64,000 nt of DNA from JANJUO01 sp942492935 (GCA_942492935.1 OW818654.1:1984001-2048000), one strand, 5' to 3'. Shown: positions 37,799 through 47,361, numbered from the stretch's first letter. The notes: generated by a model from the letters alone, not told the origin. A program made the numbers and translations.

Positions 37799-37836
37799 TT
37801 CTATATCCTATTTATTTTTAAAATTATTTTTCTAAT

Positions 37837-38829
37837 TTAATCAATCCAAGTTTCAGAAATTGAACTTGAATCGCCCACGTTCAACTTATGAAAATGTCCT
37901 TTTACATCGGCATCATTTCCGATAATTGATTCGTCCAATAAAGACGAATAAACACAAGAATTATAACTAATAATTGAATTTCTAATCACAGAATCTTTTA
38001 CCTCAGCCCCGTCAGCAATAGAAGTATAAGGTCCAATAACCGACCTTTTAACTATTGCATCTTTTGAAATATAAACAGGTGGAATAATAATTGTGTCTTC
38101 CGTATCTTCATATTGTGGCTTTTTATCTAAGAGAAATCTATTTGTTGAGAGCAAAGTTTCTGGCTTTCCGCAATCATACCATCCCTCAACAGGAAAAGTA
38201 TCAAACTCCTCGCCATTTTCGAGCATTAATTGCAAAGCATCAGTTAGTTGGTACTCCCCTCTTGTTCGAATATCTTTATCAATCAATTCTTGCAAACAAT
38301 TACTCAAAAGCGTAGAATTTTTAATGTAATATAAGCCAACAATTGCTAAATTTGAAACAAGTGTTTCGGGTTTTTCTATTAACTTAATAATTTTTCCATT
38401 TTCATCATTAAGAACCACCCCAAATCTTCTTGGGTCTTCAACTTCTTTAACACCAATTGAACTAAAATTTGAATTTTTGATATTTCCTAAATCAACATCA
38501 AAGATTGTATCGCCAAGTATAATAAACAATGGTTCATCTTTTTGATAAGTATTTCTACCAGTCCATATTGCATGTCCTAATCCAAGACGTTCGTGTTGCT
38601 CAACAAATGAAAACTCCATCGAAGAGTATTTCTTTGCAACAAAATCCTTAACCAATTCTCCCATGTAACCAGTAATTATTGTTGCTTTTGTGATATTTTG
38701 CTCAAGCAATGTATCTAAAATATGCCCTAAAATTGGCTTCCCAGCAACATTTAGTAAAACTTTTGGCAATGAATATGTGAATGGTCTAAGACGTGTTCCC
38801 ACACCGGCAACCGGAATTACTGCTCTCAT
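37837..38829 (-). CDS. Sugar-phosphate nucleotidyltransferase with left-handed beta-helix tail
   Basis: A 330-residue protein. Residues 1-240 have the nucleotidyltransferase fold (VAGVGTRLRPFT, LPKVLLNVAGKPI, LGDTIFDVD, GWYDCGKPETLL), closest in feel to glucose-1-phosphate thymidylyl/uridylyltransferases. Residues ~260-320 are hexapeptide repeats (AIVKRSVIGPYTSI). It should activate a sugar for cell-surface polymer synthesis. On the minus strand, it lies 38 bases before metK and may share its transcript. The nucleotide and sugar are not determined by sequence alone. Confidence 0.85.
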   Translation of the reverse strand: MRAVIPVAGVGTRLRPFTYSLPKVLLNVAGKPILGHILDTLLEQNITKATIITGYMGELVKDFVAKKYSSMEFSFVEQHERLGLGHAIWTGRNTYQKDEPLFIILGDTIFDVDLGNIKNSNFSSIGVKEVEDPRRFGVVLNDENGKIIKLIEKPETLVSNLAIVGLYYIKNSTLLSNCLQELIDKDIRTRGEYQLTDALQLMLENGEEFDTFPVEGWYDCGKPETLLSTNRFLLDKKPQYEDTEDTIIIPPVYISKDAIVKRSVIGPYTSIADGAEVKDSVIRNSIISYNSCVYSSLLDESIIGNDADVKGHFHKLNVGDSSSISETWID

Positions 38830-38947
38830 TCAATATCTATAATTATTTCAAAAATACAAATTACTCAAACTACAAAATTACAATATATTTATGACATATT
38901 ATAAATAATTGATTAATTAACTAATTTTTCTTATGGGTTAAAATGAA

Positions 38948-38985
38948 AAATCAATCAATGATTAATTAATATCATTGATTGATTT
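38948..38985 (-). terminator. Terminator-like perfect 15-bp inverted repeat
   Basis: AAATCAATCAATGAT (38948-38962) and ATCATTGATTGATTT (38971-38985) pair perfectly; on the minus strand a short T run follows, after the lipoprotein gene ending at 39024. Confidence 0.75.
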
Positions 38986-39023
38986 GGATTATTTGTTAGT
39001 CAAAAACTAAAAAATTGATGATA

Positions 39024-39536
39024 TTATTCAAAACTTGTTGCAATTAGAACATGCAATTCATCAATTTTCTTAATTTCACCTTTGATTTTCAGGTTCTTTT
39101 TGCCAGCATAGTTAGCTAATTTTTTGCTTGCGAATGTTCCATCTTCATTATAAACAAGATAAATCTGATTTCCTGATTTAAAAGCAAGGATATTTCCTTT
39201 TGAAACAACTCTACCCGCTTCAGAAGAAGATACTTCACCATTGTTACCTAAAGCAATTTCATTAATACTTACTACAACTCCACTCATAGCGTTGTTGGTA
39301 TTATCAATTTTTTCAACTACAGGTTCATCTGCAGATTTAATTTCAGCTTGTTTTACTTCATCAGTATTTTTTAAAGCAACTGTAGAATCAGTTTTTGCTA
39401 CATTGTTATTCTCTTCTGCAGGAATAACTTGCTCTAAATCTTGAACATCTTTCTGTGGCTCAGCGTTCTCTTTATCACCACAACTAACAAAGATTAAGGC
39501 AGTAATTACTAAGAGTAATAAAAATAGTTTATTCAT
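39024..39536 (-). CDS. Lipoprotein with C-terminal domain shared with its neighbour
   Basis: A 170-residue protein with a signal peptide and lipobox-like FVSC (Cys19), an acidic Lys/Glu/Asp-rich spacer (about 22-85), and a C-terminal ~85-residue domain starting GVVVSINEIALG. Its middle, IYLVYNEDGTFASKKLANYA, is nearly identical to the next gene's product, so the two are paralogues. The family is not recognised. It may bind something at the cell surface. A 40-base hairpin terminator separates them (39583-39616), which hints at separate control. Confidence 0.65.
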   Translation of the reverse strand: MNKLFLLLLVITALIFVSCGDKENAEPQKDVQDLEQVIPAEENNNVAKTDSTVALKNTDEVKQAEIKSADEPVVEKIDNTNNAMSGVVVSINEIALGNNGEVSSSEAGRVVSKGNILAFKSGNQIYLVYNEDGTFASKKLANYAGKKNLKIKGEIKKIDELHVLIATSFE

Positions 39537-39582
39537 CTCAGTTCTCCCAAATTATTAAAAATTTTTAATATTTTTATCAATA

Positions 39583-39616
39583 TTAAAAAACCTACCAAAA
39601 CTATGGTAGGTTTTTT
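39583..39616 (-). terminator. Rho-independent terminator between the paralogues
   Basis: AACCTACCA and TGGTAGGTT with flanking A/T runs, usable on either strand, placed just after the stop of the 39626 gene on the minus strand. Confidence 0.85.
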
Positions 39617-39625
39617 TGATAAAAA

Positions 39626-39991
39626 TTACATATTATCAATCATCGACATAATGATAATATTGATACCATTAACTGTTTTAGTTTTGCCAACAATACCTAC
39701 AGAAGTACTTTCTGCATAATTTGCTAATTTCTTTGAAGCAAAAGTTCCGTCTTCATTATAGACAAAATAAATTTTCTTCCCTGATTTGAAAACAATTGCG
39801 TTTCCATTTTCAGCAAGTTTCTTAGCTTCATCTTTTGTAACTTTGCCTTTACCACCCATAACTATATCATTCAAGCTAACAACTTCACCCTTTAAAGGTT
39901 TTGCAGCTTTTTGAGCGTAAGCATCTACAACTATTAAACTACTAAAAATGAATGCAAGGGCGATACTTAAAATAACTAATTTGTTTTTCAT
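39626..39991 (-). CDS. Small secreted paralogue of the 39024 lipoprotein
   Basis: A 121-residue protein with a cleavable signal peptide (cut near AYAQ, residue 27) and no lipobox, then the same ~85-residue domain: GEVVSLNDIVMGGKGK, IVFKSGKKIYFVYNEDG, ASKKLANYA, ending with hydrophobic IIIMSMIDN. Compared with the neighbour, it lacks the acidic spacer and is soluble and periplasmic. Function unknown. It starts 20 bases after the end of the FN3-like lipoprotein gene on the same strand. Confidence 0.65.
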   Translation of the reverse strand: MKNKLVILSIALAFIFSSLIVVDAYAQKAAKPLKGEVVSLNDIVMGGKGKVTKDEAKKLAENGNAIVFKSGKKIYFVYNEDGTFASKKLANYAESTSVGIVGKTKTVNGINIIIMSMIDNM

Positions 39992-40011
39992 TTTTTTTAT
40001 CCTATTAATAA

Positions 40012-40923
40012 TTACTTAGATGTTTTAGCGTAAGGTAAATTCTTAGTTGTCTGATAAGACACTTCTAATTCTAAATAACGATTGTTGCCCGAACCTTGTA
40101 AAAATCCAGTAGTTCCTTTTTTAACAAGAACTTTTGCATAATAATAATCATTACCAACTACTTTACGAGCATAGAAAACAATATTTTTATCATAATTTGA
40201 TAAGTTTACATATTGTTCTTTATAAGTTTTAGAATCAAGCCCTTGGCTATCATAAACATCATTTAATCTATCAGCAAGGATAGGGTCACTAATTTGAGTA
40301 ACACCTGGTTGAGTAGAATAATTGTAACCAATGCCTTTAGCTGTTCCAAATCTAATTTGACCAGCTGTTTGAGTATTAATAGCTAAATCCCAATCTGCAC
40401 TATTAGAAATTTTCTTAGCCATAGAACCAGCAGTTGTACCTTGTAAAGTATATAACATCAAACCACTTCCAAAATCAGACGCTGACTCATAAATTTTGAT
40501 AGTTTCAGTATCATCATTTATATTTTTGTCAAATCTGTAAGCTGTAGCCCATTTAATTGAAACAGGAGCGCTTGAAGAATCATTAGAATAATTAGCAGTT
40601 ATAGCAAAAGTATATTCAAGATTTGATTGTAAACCACCAATTTTAATCATAGTTGTTCCTTTAGGAACAGTCATAGGTGCATAAGAACCTGGAGTAACTA
40701 CCAAAGTGTAATCAGTAAATAAAGTATTAGATTCAGACACAGATGGAGTAAATTTGAGTGCAATTGTGTCTTTTGCAAATGTAGTAGCCATCAAACCAGT
40801 AATAGCTTCAGGTTTTGGCTCTGGATCTGTGTTAGGGTCGGTAGAATTTTCTGTACAAGCAGAAAAAAGAATTGCAGCAACTGCAAAAATGGCAAAATAT
40901 TTAGCCACATTGAATAACTTCAT
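40012..40923 (-). CDS. FN3-like lipoprotein, HmuY-like C-terminus possible
   Basis: A 303-residue lipoprotein: signal peptide with FSAC (Cys22), a Pro/Glu-rich spacer, then a fibronectin type III-like domain (about 40-125: ITGLMATTFAKDTIALKF, LQSNLEYTFAITANY), then a beta-rich C-terminal region (about 135-300). WDLAINTQTAGQIRFG resembles HmuY-type haem-binding lipoproteins, but the match is only by eye. It should face outward from the outer membrane. A -7-like TAGATTTG (40967-40974) lies just upstream, so this gene probably begins the transcript that continues into 39626. Confidence 0.6.
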   Translation of the reverse strand: MKLFNVAKYFAIFAVAAILFSACTENSTDPNTDPEPKPEAITGLMATTFAKDTIALKFTPSVSESNTLFTDYTLVVTPGSYAPMTVPKGTTMIKIGGLQSNLEYTFAITANYSNDSSSAPVSIKWATAYRFDKNINDDTETIKIYESASDFGSGLMLYTLQGTTAGSMAKKISNSADWDLAINTQTAGQIRFGTAKGIGYNYSTQPGVTQISDPILADRLNDVYDSQGLDSKTYKEQYVNLSNYDKNIVFYARKVVGNDYYYAKVLVKKGTTGFLQGSGNNRYLELEVSYQTTKNLPYAKTSK

Positions 40924-40966
40924 TATAAAGCTCCTAAAAATTAAAAAAACGAAAAATTTTCATAAT

Positions 40967-40974
40967 CAAATCTA
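40967..40974 (-). promoter_or_regulatory. Possible Bacteroidota -7 element
   Basis: On the minus strand TAGATTTG fits TAnnTTTG, 44 bases before the lipoprotein start. The -33 position is weak. Confidence 0.4.
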
Positions 40975-41008
40975 TATACGTAATAATTTGAAATTTATTT
41001 AAAATTTA

Positions 41009-41581
41009 CTAAAATCCACAAGAATTAACACCCCTTTTTTCTAAATATTTTTGATGATATTCTTCAGCATCCCAAAATTTGTCAGATTTTTCTAATTTAG
41101 TAACTATCTTATTACCAAATTTACTAAGATTTAAATCTGCAATTACATCTTTGGCAATAGTTAGTTGAACATCATCATAATAAAAAATTGCAGAACGGTA
41201 TTGGTCACCAATATCAGGTCCTTGCCTATTCAATTGTGTTGGGTCGTGAAATTTAAAAAATGATTCTACTAATTGCTTGTATGAAATAATTTCAGGATTA
41301 AAAACTACCTCACAAACTTCAGCATGCCCTGTTTGATTATAGCAAACATCTTTATAAGTTGGATTTTCCAATTTACCACCCATATATCCTACACGAGTAG
41401 AGATAACACCATTAAGTTTGGAAAACTTAAGCTCTACACCCCAAAAACAACCTGCTGCAAATGTTGCCTTTTCTATATTATTCACTTGTTCTATATCCTT
41501 ATTTGAATTATTCGAATTTAATTGAATATTACTATATCGACTAAATAACATCAATACACACACTAAAACTATATATTTCAT
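41009..41581 (-). CDS. msrA: Peptide-methionine (S)-S-oxide reductase MsrA, secreted form
   Basis: A 190-residue enzyme repairing methionine sulfoxide in proteins. The nucleophile Cys45 is in AAGCFWGVE, followed by STRVGYMGG, YKDVCYNQTGHAE and DPTQLNRQGPDIGDQYRSAIF. About 22 hydrophobic residues at the N-terminus indicate a signal peptide or anchor, so it likely works outside the cytoplasm. A cysteine (CGF) near the C-terminus could be the resolving residue. The start at 41581 gives the signal-like sequence; nothing else nearby is co-directional and close. Confidence 0.93.
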   Translation of the reverse strand: MKYIVLVCVLMLFSRYSNIQLNSNNSNKDIEQVNNIEKATFAAGCFWGVELKFSKLNGVISTRVGYMGGKLENPTYKDVCYNQTGHAEVCEVVFNPEIISYKQLVESFFKFHDPTQLNRQGPDIGDQYRSAIFYYDDVQLTIAKDVIADLNLSKFGNKIVTKLEKSDKFWDAEEYHQKYLEKRGVNSCGF

Positions 41582-41811
41582 ATATTTACTTGTTTGTTAT
41601 AATCTGTTACTAACATAAAACTAACGATTTTGCTAACTATATTTTATTTTTTCTTTCTCTTAAAATAATGTAGTCGTTGTATGTTGTTAGATATTTTAAG
41701 ATTGTATTGTAAGTTTCAAAGTGAAATTAGCAATATTTGCACCCTAACATAACATCAAATATTCTCTAAACGTTGATTGTGAGCCATTTATGACAGTCCA
41801 ATATTAACCAA

Positions 41812-41843
41812 TTACAAAAAAAAAGGGTACAAAATCTGTACCC
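41812..41843 (-). terminator. Rho-independent terminator after the 41864 gene
   Basis: GGGTAC and GTACCC pair around AAAATCT; on the minus strand nine T residues follow. The rest of the 41582-41863 gap shows nothing recognisable. Confidence 0.85.
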
Positions 41844-41863
41844 AATTTTTAATCAATGGAGAG

Positions 41864-42544
41864 TTACAAAGATATTTTTTTATAGTCCCTTGATGCTACT
41901 CTTTTCACTACCGATAGATAGTAAAGCACTGGTTGAAGCAATTCAATTGTATTAATCAATAAATTTTGGTCGTTAAAACTTTTATAATGCAATCCAAGAC
42001 CCTTTAGTTCTGATATTAATTCTTCCAATGGCTCAACCAATTGCATTGTTTTGCTGAAAAGATTATCAACTTTTTGATTTATAGTTTCAACTTCTGCACC
42101 GTAAACACTTGCAAATCTGTCTATTTTAAGTTGTATAATTTTTTCGTGCAAATTATTTATTGCTGTGGTTTTCAACTTAATATCATTCTTTTTTTCTTCT
42201 GCTAATTTCTCGTTTTCTTCTCGACTTTGGCGGATTTGCATTGCAATTTTTAAATCACTTTGAGGACGTTCCCCCATCATTACACCCAGTTTAATTTCAT
42301 CAATAGACCCAATTGTACCGTTTATTTGGTTCAATATTTCATCTAATATTCTATTGTCATTCGCTTTTTCAGCTTCAAGAACTTCAATTCTGTTCAAAAT
42401 TGATAATTCAACTTCAGTTGGTTCAAATTCTGTAACTACTGGTTTGATTTTATCAAAATCCAATATTCTCCTGTACTCAGGATTGTTTCCAAAGACCTTT
42501 TCTAATTCGTCTTGGTTAAAAAAACATTGCTGAAGAGTTGCCAT
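41864..42544 (-). CDS. Coiled-coil protein, probable phage-tail-region gene
   Basis: Not recognised by family. The 226-residue product has no signal peptide and is mostly predicted helix with long charged heptads (about 45-140: ILNRIEVLEAEKAND, then ENEKLAEEKKNDIK). MQLVEPLEELISEL follows. It contains PQSDLK, and the tape-measure-like protein upstream has the similar PQSDIL, suggesting related repeat units. It lies 5 bases before the next small gene, and a terminator follows, so it ends the phage remnant. Confidence 0.55.
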   Translation of the reverse strand: MATLQQCFFNQDELEKVFGNNPEYRRILDFDKIKPVVTEFEPTEVELSILNRIEVLEAEKANDNRILDEILNQINGTIGSIDEIKLGVMMGERPQSDLKIAMQIRQSREENEKLAEEKKNDIKLKTTAINNLHEKIIQLKIDRFASVYGAEVETINQKVDNLFSKTMQLVEPLEELISELKGLGLHYKSFNDQNLLINTIELLQPVLYYLSVVKRVASRDYKKISL

Positions 42545-42548
42545 TTTG

Positions 42549-42776
42549 CTATTCCTTTATTAATTTTATAAATTGACTTAATTTAAGTCTTAATTCTATT
42601 TCATTTTGAAATATTTTTAATTCTTTTTTTAGTTCCTGAACTCCAGAAACATCATTTTTGTTAATCTTTGCTAATTTTGCTTGGAAATATTCTTTTTTAT
42701 CCCTGCAATAACTTAACATCAAATCATTTTGCCTTACATTTGCCATCACAAGTTCAAATAATTCAGATTTTTTCAT
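42549..42776 (-). CDS. Small charged protein in the phage remnant
   Basis: A 75-residue protein if it starts at MKKSELF (42776), preferred over a 117-residue version because the upstream part overlaps two direct repeats and the end of the tape-measure gene. It is helical and charged (MANVRQNDLMLSYCRDKKEYFQAKLAKI) with no known domain. Its 5' region bears the repeat pair at 42801-42863, a possible promoter/operator. It sits between the tape-measure remnant and the coiled-coil protein. Confidence 0.45.
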   Translation of the reverse strand: MKKSELFELVMANVRQNDLMLSYCRDKKEYFQAKLAKINKNDVSGVQELKKELKIFQNEIELRLKLSQFIKLIKE

Positions 42777-42800
42777 TTTTTTTACCGTTTTTTTCAAAAA

Positions 42801-42863
42801 TGTAGCACTTTTTATACATAAATGCAGCATATTTGTTACAGAAATGTAACACTTTTTATACAT
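42801..42863. repeat. Two 19-base direct repeats, 44 bases apart
   Basis: TGTAGCACTTTTTATACAT (42801-42819) and TGTAACACTTTTTATACAT (42845-42863) differ by one base. Between them lies the palindrome TTACAGAAATGTAA. They lie at the end of the tape-measure gene and upstream of the 75-residue gene, fitting a small operator or a duplicated promoter. Confidence 0.7.
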
Positions 42864-42864
42864 T

Positions 42865-45071
42865 TTACCGCTTCCTACGGTTATTTTCCCTATTAATTTC
42901 ATCTGTTGCCTGCCTTACATCTGCAATTATTGTCTTGAATTGTTGGTTCTGTATCGTTAGTGCTAAGTTATTTATAGCATTTACTACTTCCTGATTTCCT
43001 TTATTGCTCACTTGGTTAATTATTGATTGAAGTTGAGGGTTATTCAGCACTATTTCCGGATTATTCGAACCTGCATCACCAATAACTGCTAAAGTTGGTT
43101 GATTAAGGAAACCACTACCACATGCAAAACTCTTTACTGTAATATAATGTGACTGCATTTGAGTGAGATACTGCTCTTCAGTCAATTTGTTTTCACTATA
43201 CTGTCTTTCAATTGATGACAATCGGACATATTCATTCGATAATTTCTCAATATTCTCAAAATTAAACTCACTTTCTTTGAAAAAAGGTCTGATTTTATCA
43301 ATTGACTGTGTTAGCTGACTGATTTTAGAAATTATCGGCTCTAACTGTATTGCATTTCGATTGTCAACTTCTGTAATTTTCTCTGAAATCATCTCAATTG
43401 CTTTTGGAGTAAGAATTTCATTTCTGTTATTTTCCAATTTATAACTAATTTCATTCAAAATACTGTTTGTCAATTCCTGTTTATCGGAGTAATTATCCAT
43501 TGTTTGCTTAACTGCTTCATTCACAATTGTCCACAATTGGTCATCTCTCAATATCCATTCTGTATCATCACCAGTTCGTGAATTTGAAGCATCACCAACA
43601 ATAGCAAGTGTCGGCTCATCTACTCTACCACCAGTTGAGAATGACGATATACCTTCAAGTACAGGATCAAGTATTGCTCCTAAAGCAGCATTTGCTATCC
43701 CTTGGAAAGCTGGGATTAAAAATAGTGCAGTAACACCCATTGATTTAGAATATTGTTCAAGTGAACCAAATACCATTTCCGTTACAAGTATTGTAAGGTA
43801 ATGTTTTAAAGCACCACCAATAACACTAAATAGTTTTCGGAACGGCTCTTTCATTGCATCTTCGTCACCTGTGAAAAGATTACTGAAAGCTTCAGTTAAA
43901 GAATTTTGTAATTCCCCTGAATATGCAGTAAGTAAATCACCCTCAGTTTGAATTGATTTACTGATTTTTGCTAACTGTACATCTATTTGCTTTGCTTTTC
44001 CAAGGTCCCCGCCCTCTGTTGCTTTTTGTCTTTCTAATTCTAATCGTGTTTTTTCAGCTTCAAGTATATCTAAATTCATTTTCCGCTGGGCTTCTATTTC
44101 CATTCCACGTGCAGACTCTTTAATCAACATTAATTTACGTTGATGTTCAGCTTCAATATCCTCTTTTCTTTGATTGTATTCTAATTCTGTAATTAGTTCA
44201 CTATCTTTTTGCTCTTCTAATTTACCTAATTCATCATCTGTCTTTTTATCAACTATTCCTGATGCAGAATTTTCATAACCAGAAATAACCAATTTTTTAA
44301 GTTTGTTTTCTTCTTCGATTCTTCTTTTAATTTCATCTAATTCTAAATCATGCTTGGCTTCTAATTCTTTCATTTCATCTTGATAGATACTCTTTTTTAC
44401 AGATGAATATTCAGTCAATATTGAAGTTTCTTTATTTTTCAAATCAACTAATTTCTTGATAATAGAAGCATAATACGCTTGGTCTTGTTGTGTCCAATCA
44501 TCTTTTGTTGTTTCTAATTTCAATTTCAAATCTTCATTCTTTGAAATTTCGGATTGAATTTCCTTAATGTCTTCCTCAATATAAGGAAGAATATCACTTT
44601 GAGGTTTTATTCCAAGTCCAATTTGAAATTTAAGTCTGTCTAATTCCTGTTTCTTGATTGCATCTTTTAATGCAACTTCATCTAATCCTACTTTGATTTT
44701 TAATTGTGATTCTTGATTCTTTTCATTATTCAATAGATTGACTAATGATTTATAATCATTTAATATTTTCTTTTTCTCTTCAGGTTTTGCATCAATATTT
44801 ACTTTAATTTCACCATCAGAAGTTTCAATTACTTTGAATATTTCTTTGTATTTTGTAATTTCTTCATCAATACCAGTTATTTTCCTTTGCTGAATTGCAA
44901 TTTCGTCAATGGAGTTTTTCTCTCTTTTTTGTTCAATCCGTAATTTCTCAATTGATGTTTCTCTCTCTTCTGTACTTGCTTTACTGATATTTTTGTAATT
45001 CTCATACAATTTCATTGCAATTTGTAATTGAGTTTCTTCTGTTTTTGTTTCCGCCTTTACCTTTTCTGGAT
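42865..45071 (-). CDS. Phage tail tape-measure-like protein, 5' truncated
   Basis: From 45015 it is a 716-residue protein, but the frame stays open upstream to the edge of the adjacent insertion element, reading EKVKAETKTEETQLQIAMK, so the real N-terminus is lost. Long coiled-coil regions (about 1-330) are followed by a hydrophobic block (about 385-445, GGALKHYLTILV..FQGIANAALGAI) and two copies of the tape-measure phrase: FSTGGRVDEPTLAIVGDAS and GSGFLNQPTLAVIGDAG. Tape measures set tail length in siphoviruses. No capsid or lysis gene is next to it, so this is a prophage or tail-like remnant. Confidence 0.75.
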
Positions 45072-46367
45072 TCGTTAAAAAATAACTTTTACATATAGAA
45101 TATTTTTATTAATTTTGCATGTTAATAAATTTTGTGCAAGGAAATAAAAATATGAAAATATCATTTGAAGAAAAGTTAAAGACAATGCTGCAATTCCTCA
45201 ATGAAAAGCAACAAAGGATTTATCTACATTTAGAAGCCCAAGCAATAGGATTTGGCGGAATAACTCAAATCTCAAAATTAAGTGGAGTATCTCGCCCTAC
45301 CATAACTGAAGGCAAAAAAGATTTAGAAATACATGCCATTGAAACGAAAACAGCAAGAATTCGGAAAGAAGGTGGTGGACGAAAAAAGTTAGTAGACAAG
45401 TTACCAGAGATACAAAGGGAGTTAGACAGTTTGCTTGATCCCGCAACACGTGGCAATCCAATGTCGCCACTTCGTTGGACATCAAAAAGTACACGTCAAC
45501 TCTCCAAAGCATTAAAAACAAAAAGTCTAAATATTAGTCATGTAACAAAAGCTGAGATATTAAAAAACATGGGTTACAGTTTACAATCAAACTCAAAAAT
45601 CAATGAAGGCGGCACTCATCCAGATCGCAATCAGCAATTTGAACATATAAATGAGCAGACAAAAAAATATCTAAAGGTAAATGAGCCTGTAATTTCGGTA
45701 GATACCAAAAAGAAAGAGTTAATTGGAAATTATAAGAACTCTGGACAAGAATGGGAAAAAGTCGGACAGCCAATAGCGGTAAATGTATATGACTTTGCAA
45801 ATTTATCAACTGGAAAGGCAGTACCTTATGGAATTTATGATGTCGGACGGAATGAAGGTTTTGTAAATGTGGGTAAAAGTTATGATACATCAGCATTTGC
45901 AGTGTCCAGTATTCGGCAATGGTGGCTTAGTATGGGGCAAGATATATATGCTGAAGAAGAGGTTATTAATAATTGCAGATGGTGGTGGTAGTAATGGTTA
46001 TAGGCGAAAACTATGGAAAACGGAGTTGCAAAAATTTAGTAAGGAATTTGACTTGGAAATATCTGTTTGCCATTTACCTCCTGGAACGAGCAAATGGAAT
46101 AAAATAGAACATAGGTTATTTTCATATATTACAATGAATTGGCGTGGAAAACCATTGACAAGTTTTGAAACAATAGTAAGCTTAATTGGCGCTACAACAA
46201 CAGAAAAGGGTTTGAAAGTAAAGTCGATGTTAGATGAAAAAATTTATGAAAAAGGTATAGTGGTTGAGAATAAAGAATTGACTGATCTAAATTTACATTC
46301 CGAAGATTTTCATGGTGAATGGAATTATACAATTTATCCAATAAATGTAAATTTTAATTCTTAACGA
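45072..46367 (+). mobile_element. ISAzo13-like insertion sequence
   Basis: The ~1.3-kb element holds one frameshifted transposase gene. Imperfect ~24-26-base terminal inverted repeats begin TCGTTAA at 45072 and, on the other strand, at 46367; 19 of 24 bases inside agree. No target-site duplication is apparent. It abuts the tape-measure gene fragment on the left and a small-gene remnant on the right, so it probably interrupted or deleted part of both. Confidence 0.75.
45152..46364 (+). pseudogene. ISAzo13-family transposase, frameshifted
   Basis: The start ATG at 45152 has AAGGA upstream. The first frame runs to YAEEE and then hits a stop; the second continues as RLLIIADGGGSNGYR to 46364. Together they give about 400 residues with a helix-turn-helix start (GGITQISKLSGVSRPTI), conserved WTSKSTRQL, the DTKKKELIGNYKNSG segment with a likely catalytic Asp, the ADGGGSNG motif, and SKWNKIEHRLFSYIT with its Glu. 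The change to the +1 frame falls in GAAGAAGAGG (about 45951-45962). It could be a lost base, a sequencing error or programmed. Confidence 0.8.
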
Positions 46368-46488
46368 CTACTAAGTTGGAACTTCAAACATATTGTGAAC
46401 ATTCAGAGAATACGAGGATATAACTCAATAAACATAAAAAACGGTTACAAGCAATTAGAAATTCGTTCACCAAGAGAATTTGAAAATT

Positions 46489-46641
46489 ATGAAGACGACT
46501 GAAAAATCATTTGACGCAGTAAAATTTATGCGTCAGCAAAGAGACAGAATAAGTGAGAAATTAGCCAAAATGTCAAAAGAAGAAATTTTGGAATATTTCA
46601 AGAATCGCAAAGCACAAACTTCAACAAAGCCATGTACATAA
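46489..46641 (+). CDS. Small TA-like protein (50 residues), possibly an antitoxin partner
   Basis: A 50-residue protein beginning MKTTEKSFDAVKFMRQQRD, a pattern common in small proteins of TA-like gene pairs in Bacteroidota and cyanobacteria (inferred from memory). It overlaps the end of a truncated upstream frame (46383-46502, ending EIRSPREFENYEDD) whose beginning is missing at the insertion-sequence edge. This suggests that the insertion broke the first gene of a two-gene unit and left the second intact. Function unproven. Confidence 0.5.
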   Translation: MKTTEKSFDAVKFMRQQRDRISEKLAKMSKEEILEYFKNRKAQTSTKPCT

Positions 46642-46968
46642 CTTATATTATGAGACCAGTGGTTTCACATTTAAGATAAGAAATTAATTTGTCATAATTT
46701 ACTTCGAGTTTTGAAAGAATTTTCACGAAATCTTAAGAGATTTAGATAAATTGAAGTAAGAATCAAACCCATAAAAAACATCCGATGTATTTAAAAACAT
46801 CTGATGTTTCTGTTTTTATAAATAAATGCTGTTCGATAATTTCGGAGAGCATTTTTTGTTTTTATTGGATAATTTGCTATTTTTGTAATTCATTTATTGA
46901 AGGGATGTAGGTAAGTGAAAAGCAGTATTTGTAAAAGGACGCAACCAACAATAACTCAAATTGACAAA
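46642..46968. other. Intergenic region with hairpin and promoter
   Basis: It holds a hairpin pairing AAACATCCGATG with CATCTGATGTTT (about 46778-46810, one mismatch) and the promoter at 46855-46885. No gene is recognised. Confidence 0.55.
46855..46885 (+). promoter_or_regulatory. Bacteroidota-type promoter TTTG-N19-TATTTTTG
   Basis: TTTG at 46855-46858 and TATTTTTG at 46878-46885 are 19 bases apart, matching the -33/-7 consensus of Bacteroidota. The DUF4180-like gene follows. Confidence 0.6.
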
Positions 46969-47334
46969 ATGAAAATTGAAATTCACAATTTAAACTGCAT
47001 GAAAATTGCTGAAATCGTATCAGATATAATTATAATAAGTAATAGTCAAGACGGATTAGACATGTTAGGAAATTTGTATTACCAAGGATTTGACAAAATA
47101 ATAGTCCATAAAAAAAATATAATACCTGATTTCTTTGACTTAAAAAACGGTATGGCAGGTGAAATACTTCAAAAATTTTCTAATTACCGTGTTCGGTTGG
47201 CAATACTTGGCGACTATACACCATATTCAAGTAAAAGCATTAAAGACTTTATATATGAAAGCAATAAAAAAGGGCATATTAACTTTGTTAGCACTTTGAC
47301 TGAAGCATTAAAAATTCTCTCAATTGTCCATTAA
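46969..47334 (+). CDS. DUF4180 protein
   Basis: A 121-residue protein from ATG 46969; a GTG at 46915 would add 18 residues that do not look like the family. The body (NLYYQGFDKIIVHKKNIIPDFF, GMAGEILQKFSNYRVRLAILGD) matches DUF4180 as remembered, a small alpha/beta family of unknown function, often in mobile or accessory neighbourhoods. It has no signal peptide. It starts a short run with the DUF1905 gene 27 bases downstream and has a consensus promoter upstream. Confidence 0.75.
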   Translation: MKIEIHNLNCMKIAEIVSDIIIISNSQDGLDMLGNLYYQGFDKIIVHKKNIIPDFFDLKNGMAGEILQKFSNYRVRLAILGDYTPYSSKSIKDFIYESNKKGHINFVSTLTEALKILSIVH

Positions 47335-47361
47335 CAATTTTGATTAAAAAGTTGGTTATCA

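Noticed and set aside
37799..37836. SAM riboswitch before metK
   Set aside because: The gap is only 38 bases and shows no aptamer-like fold.
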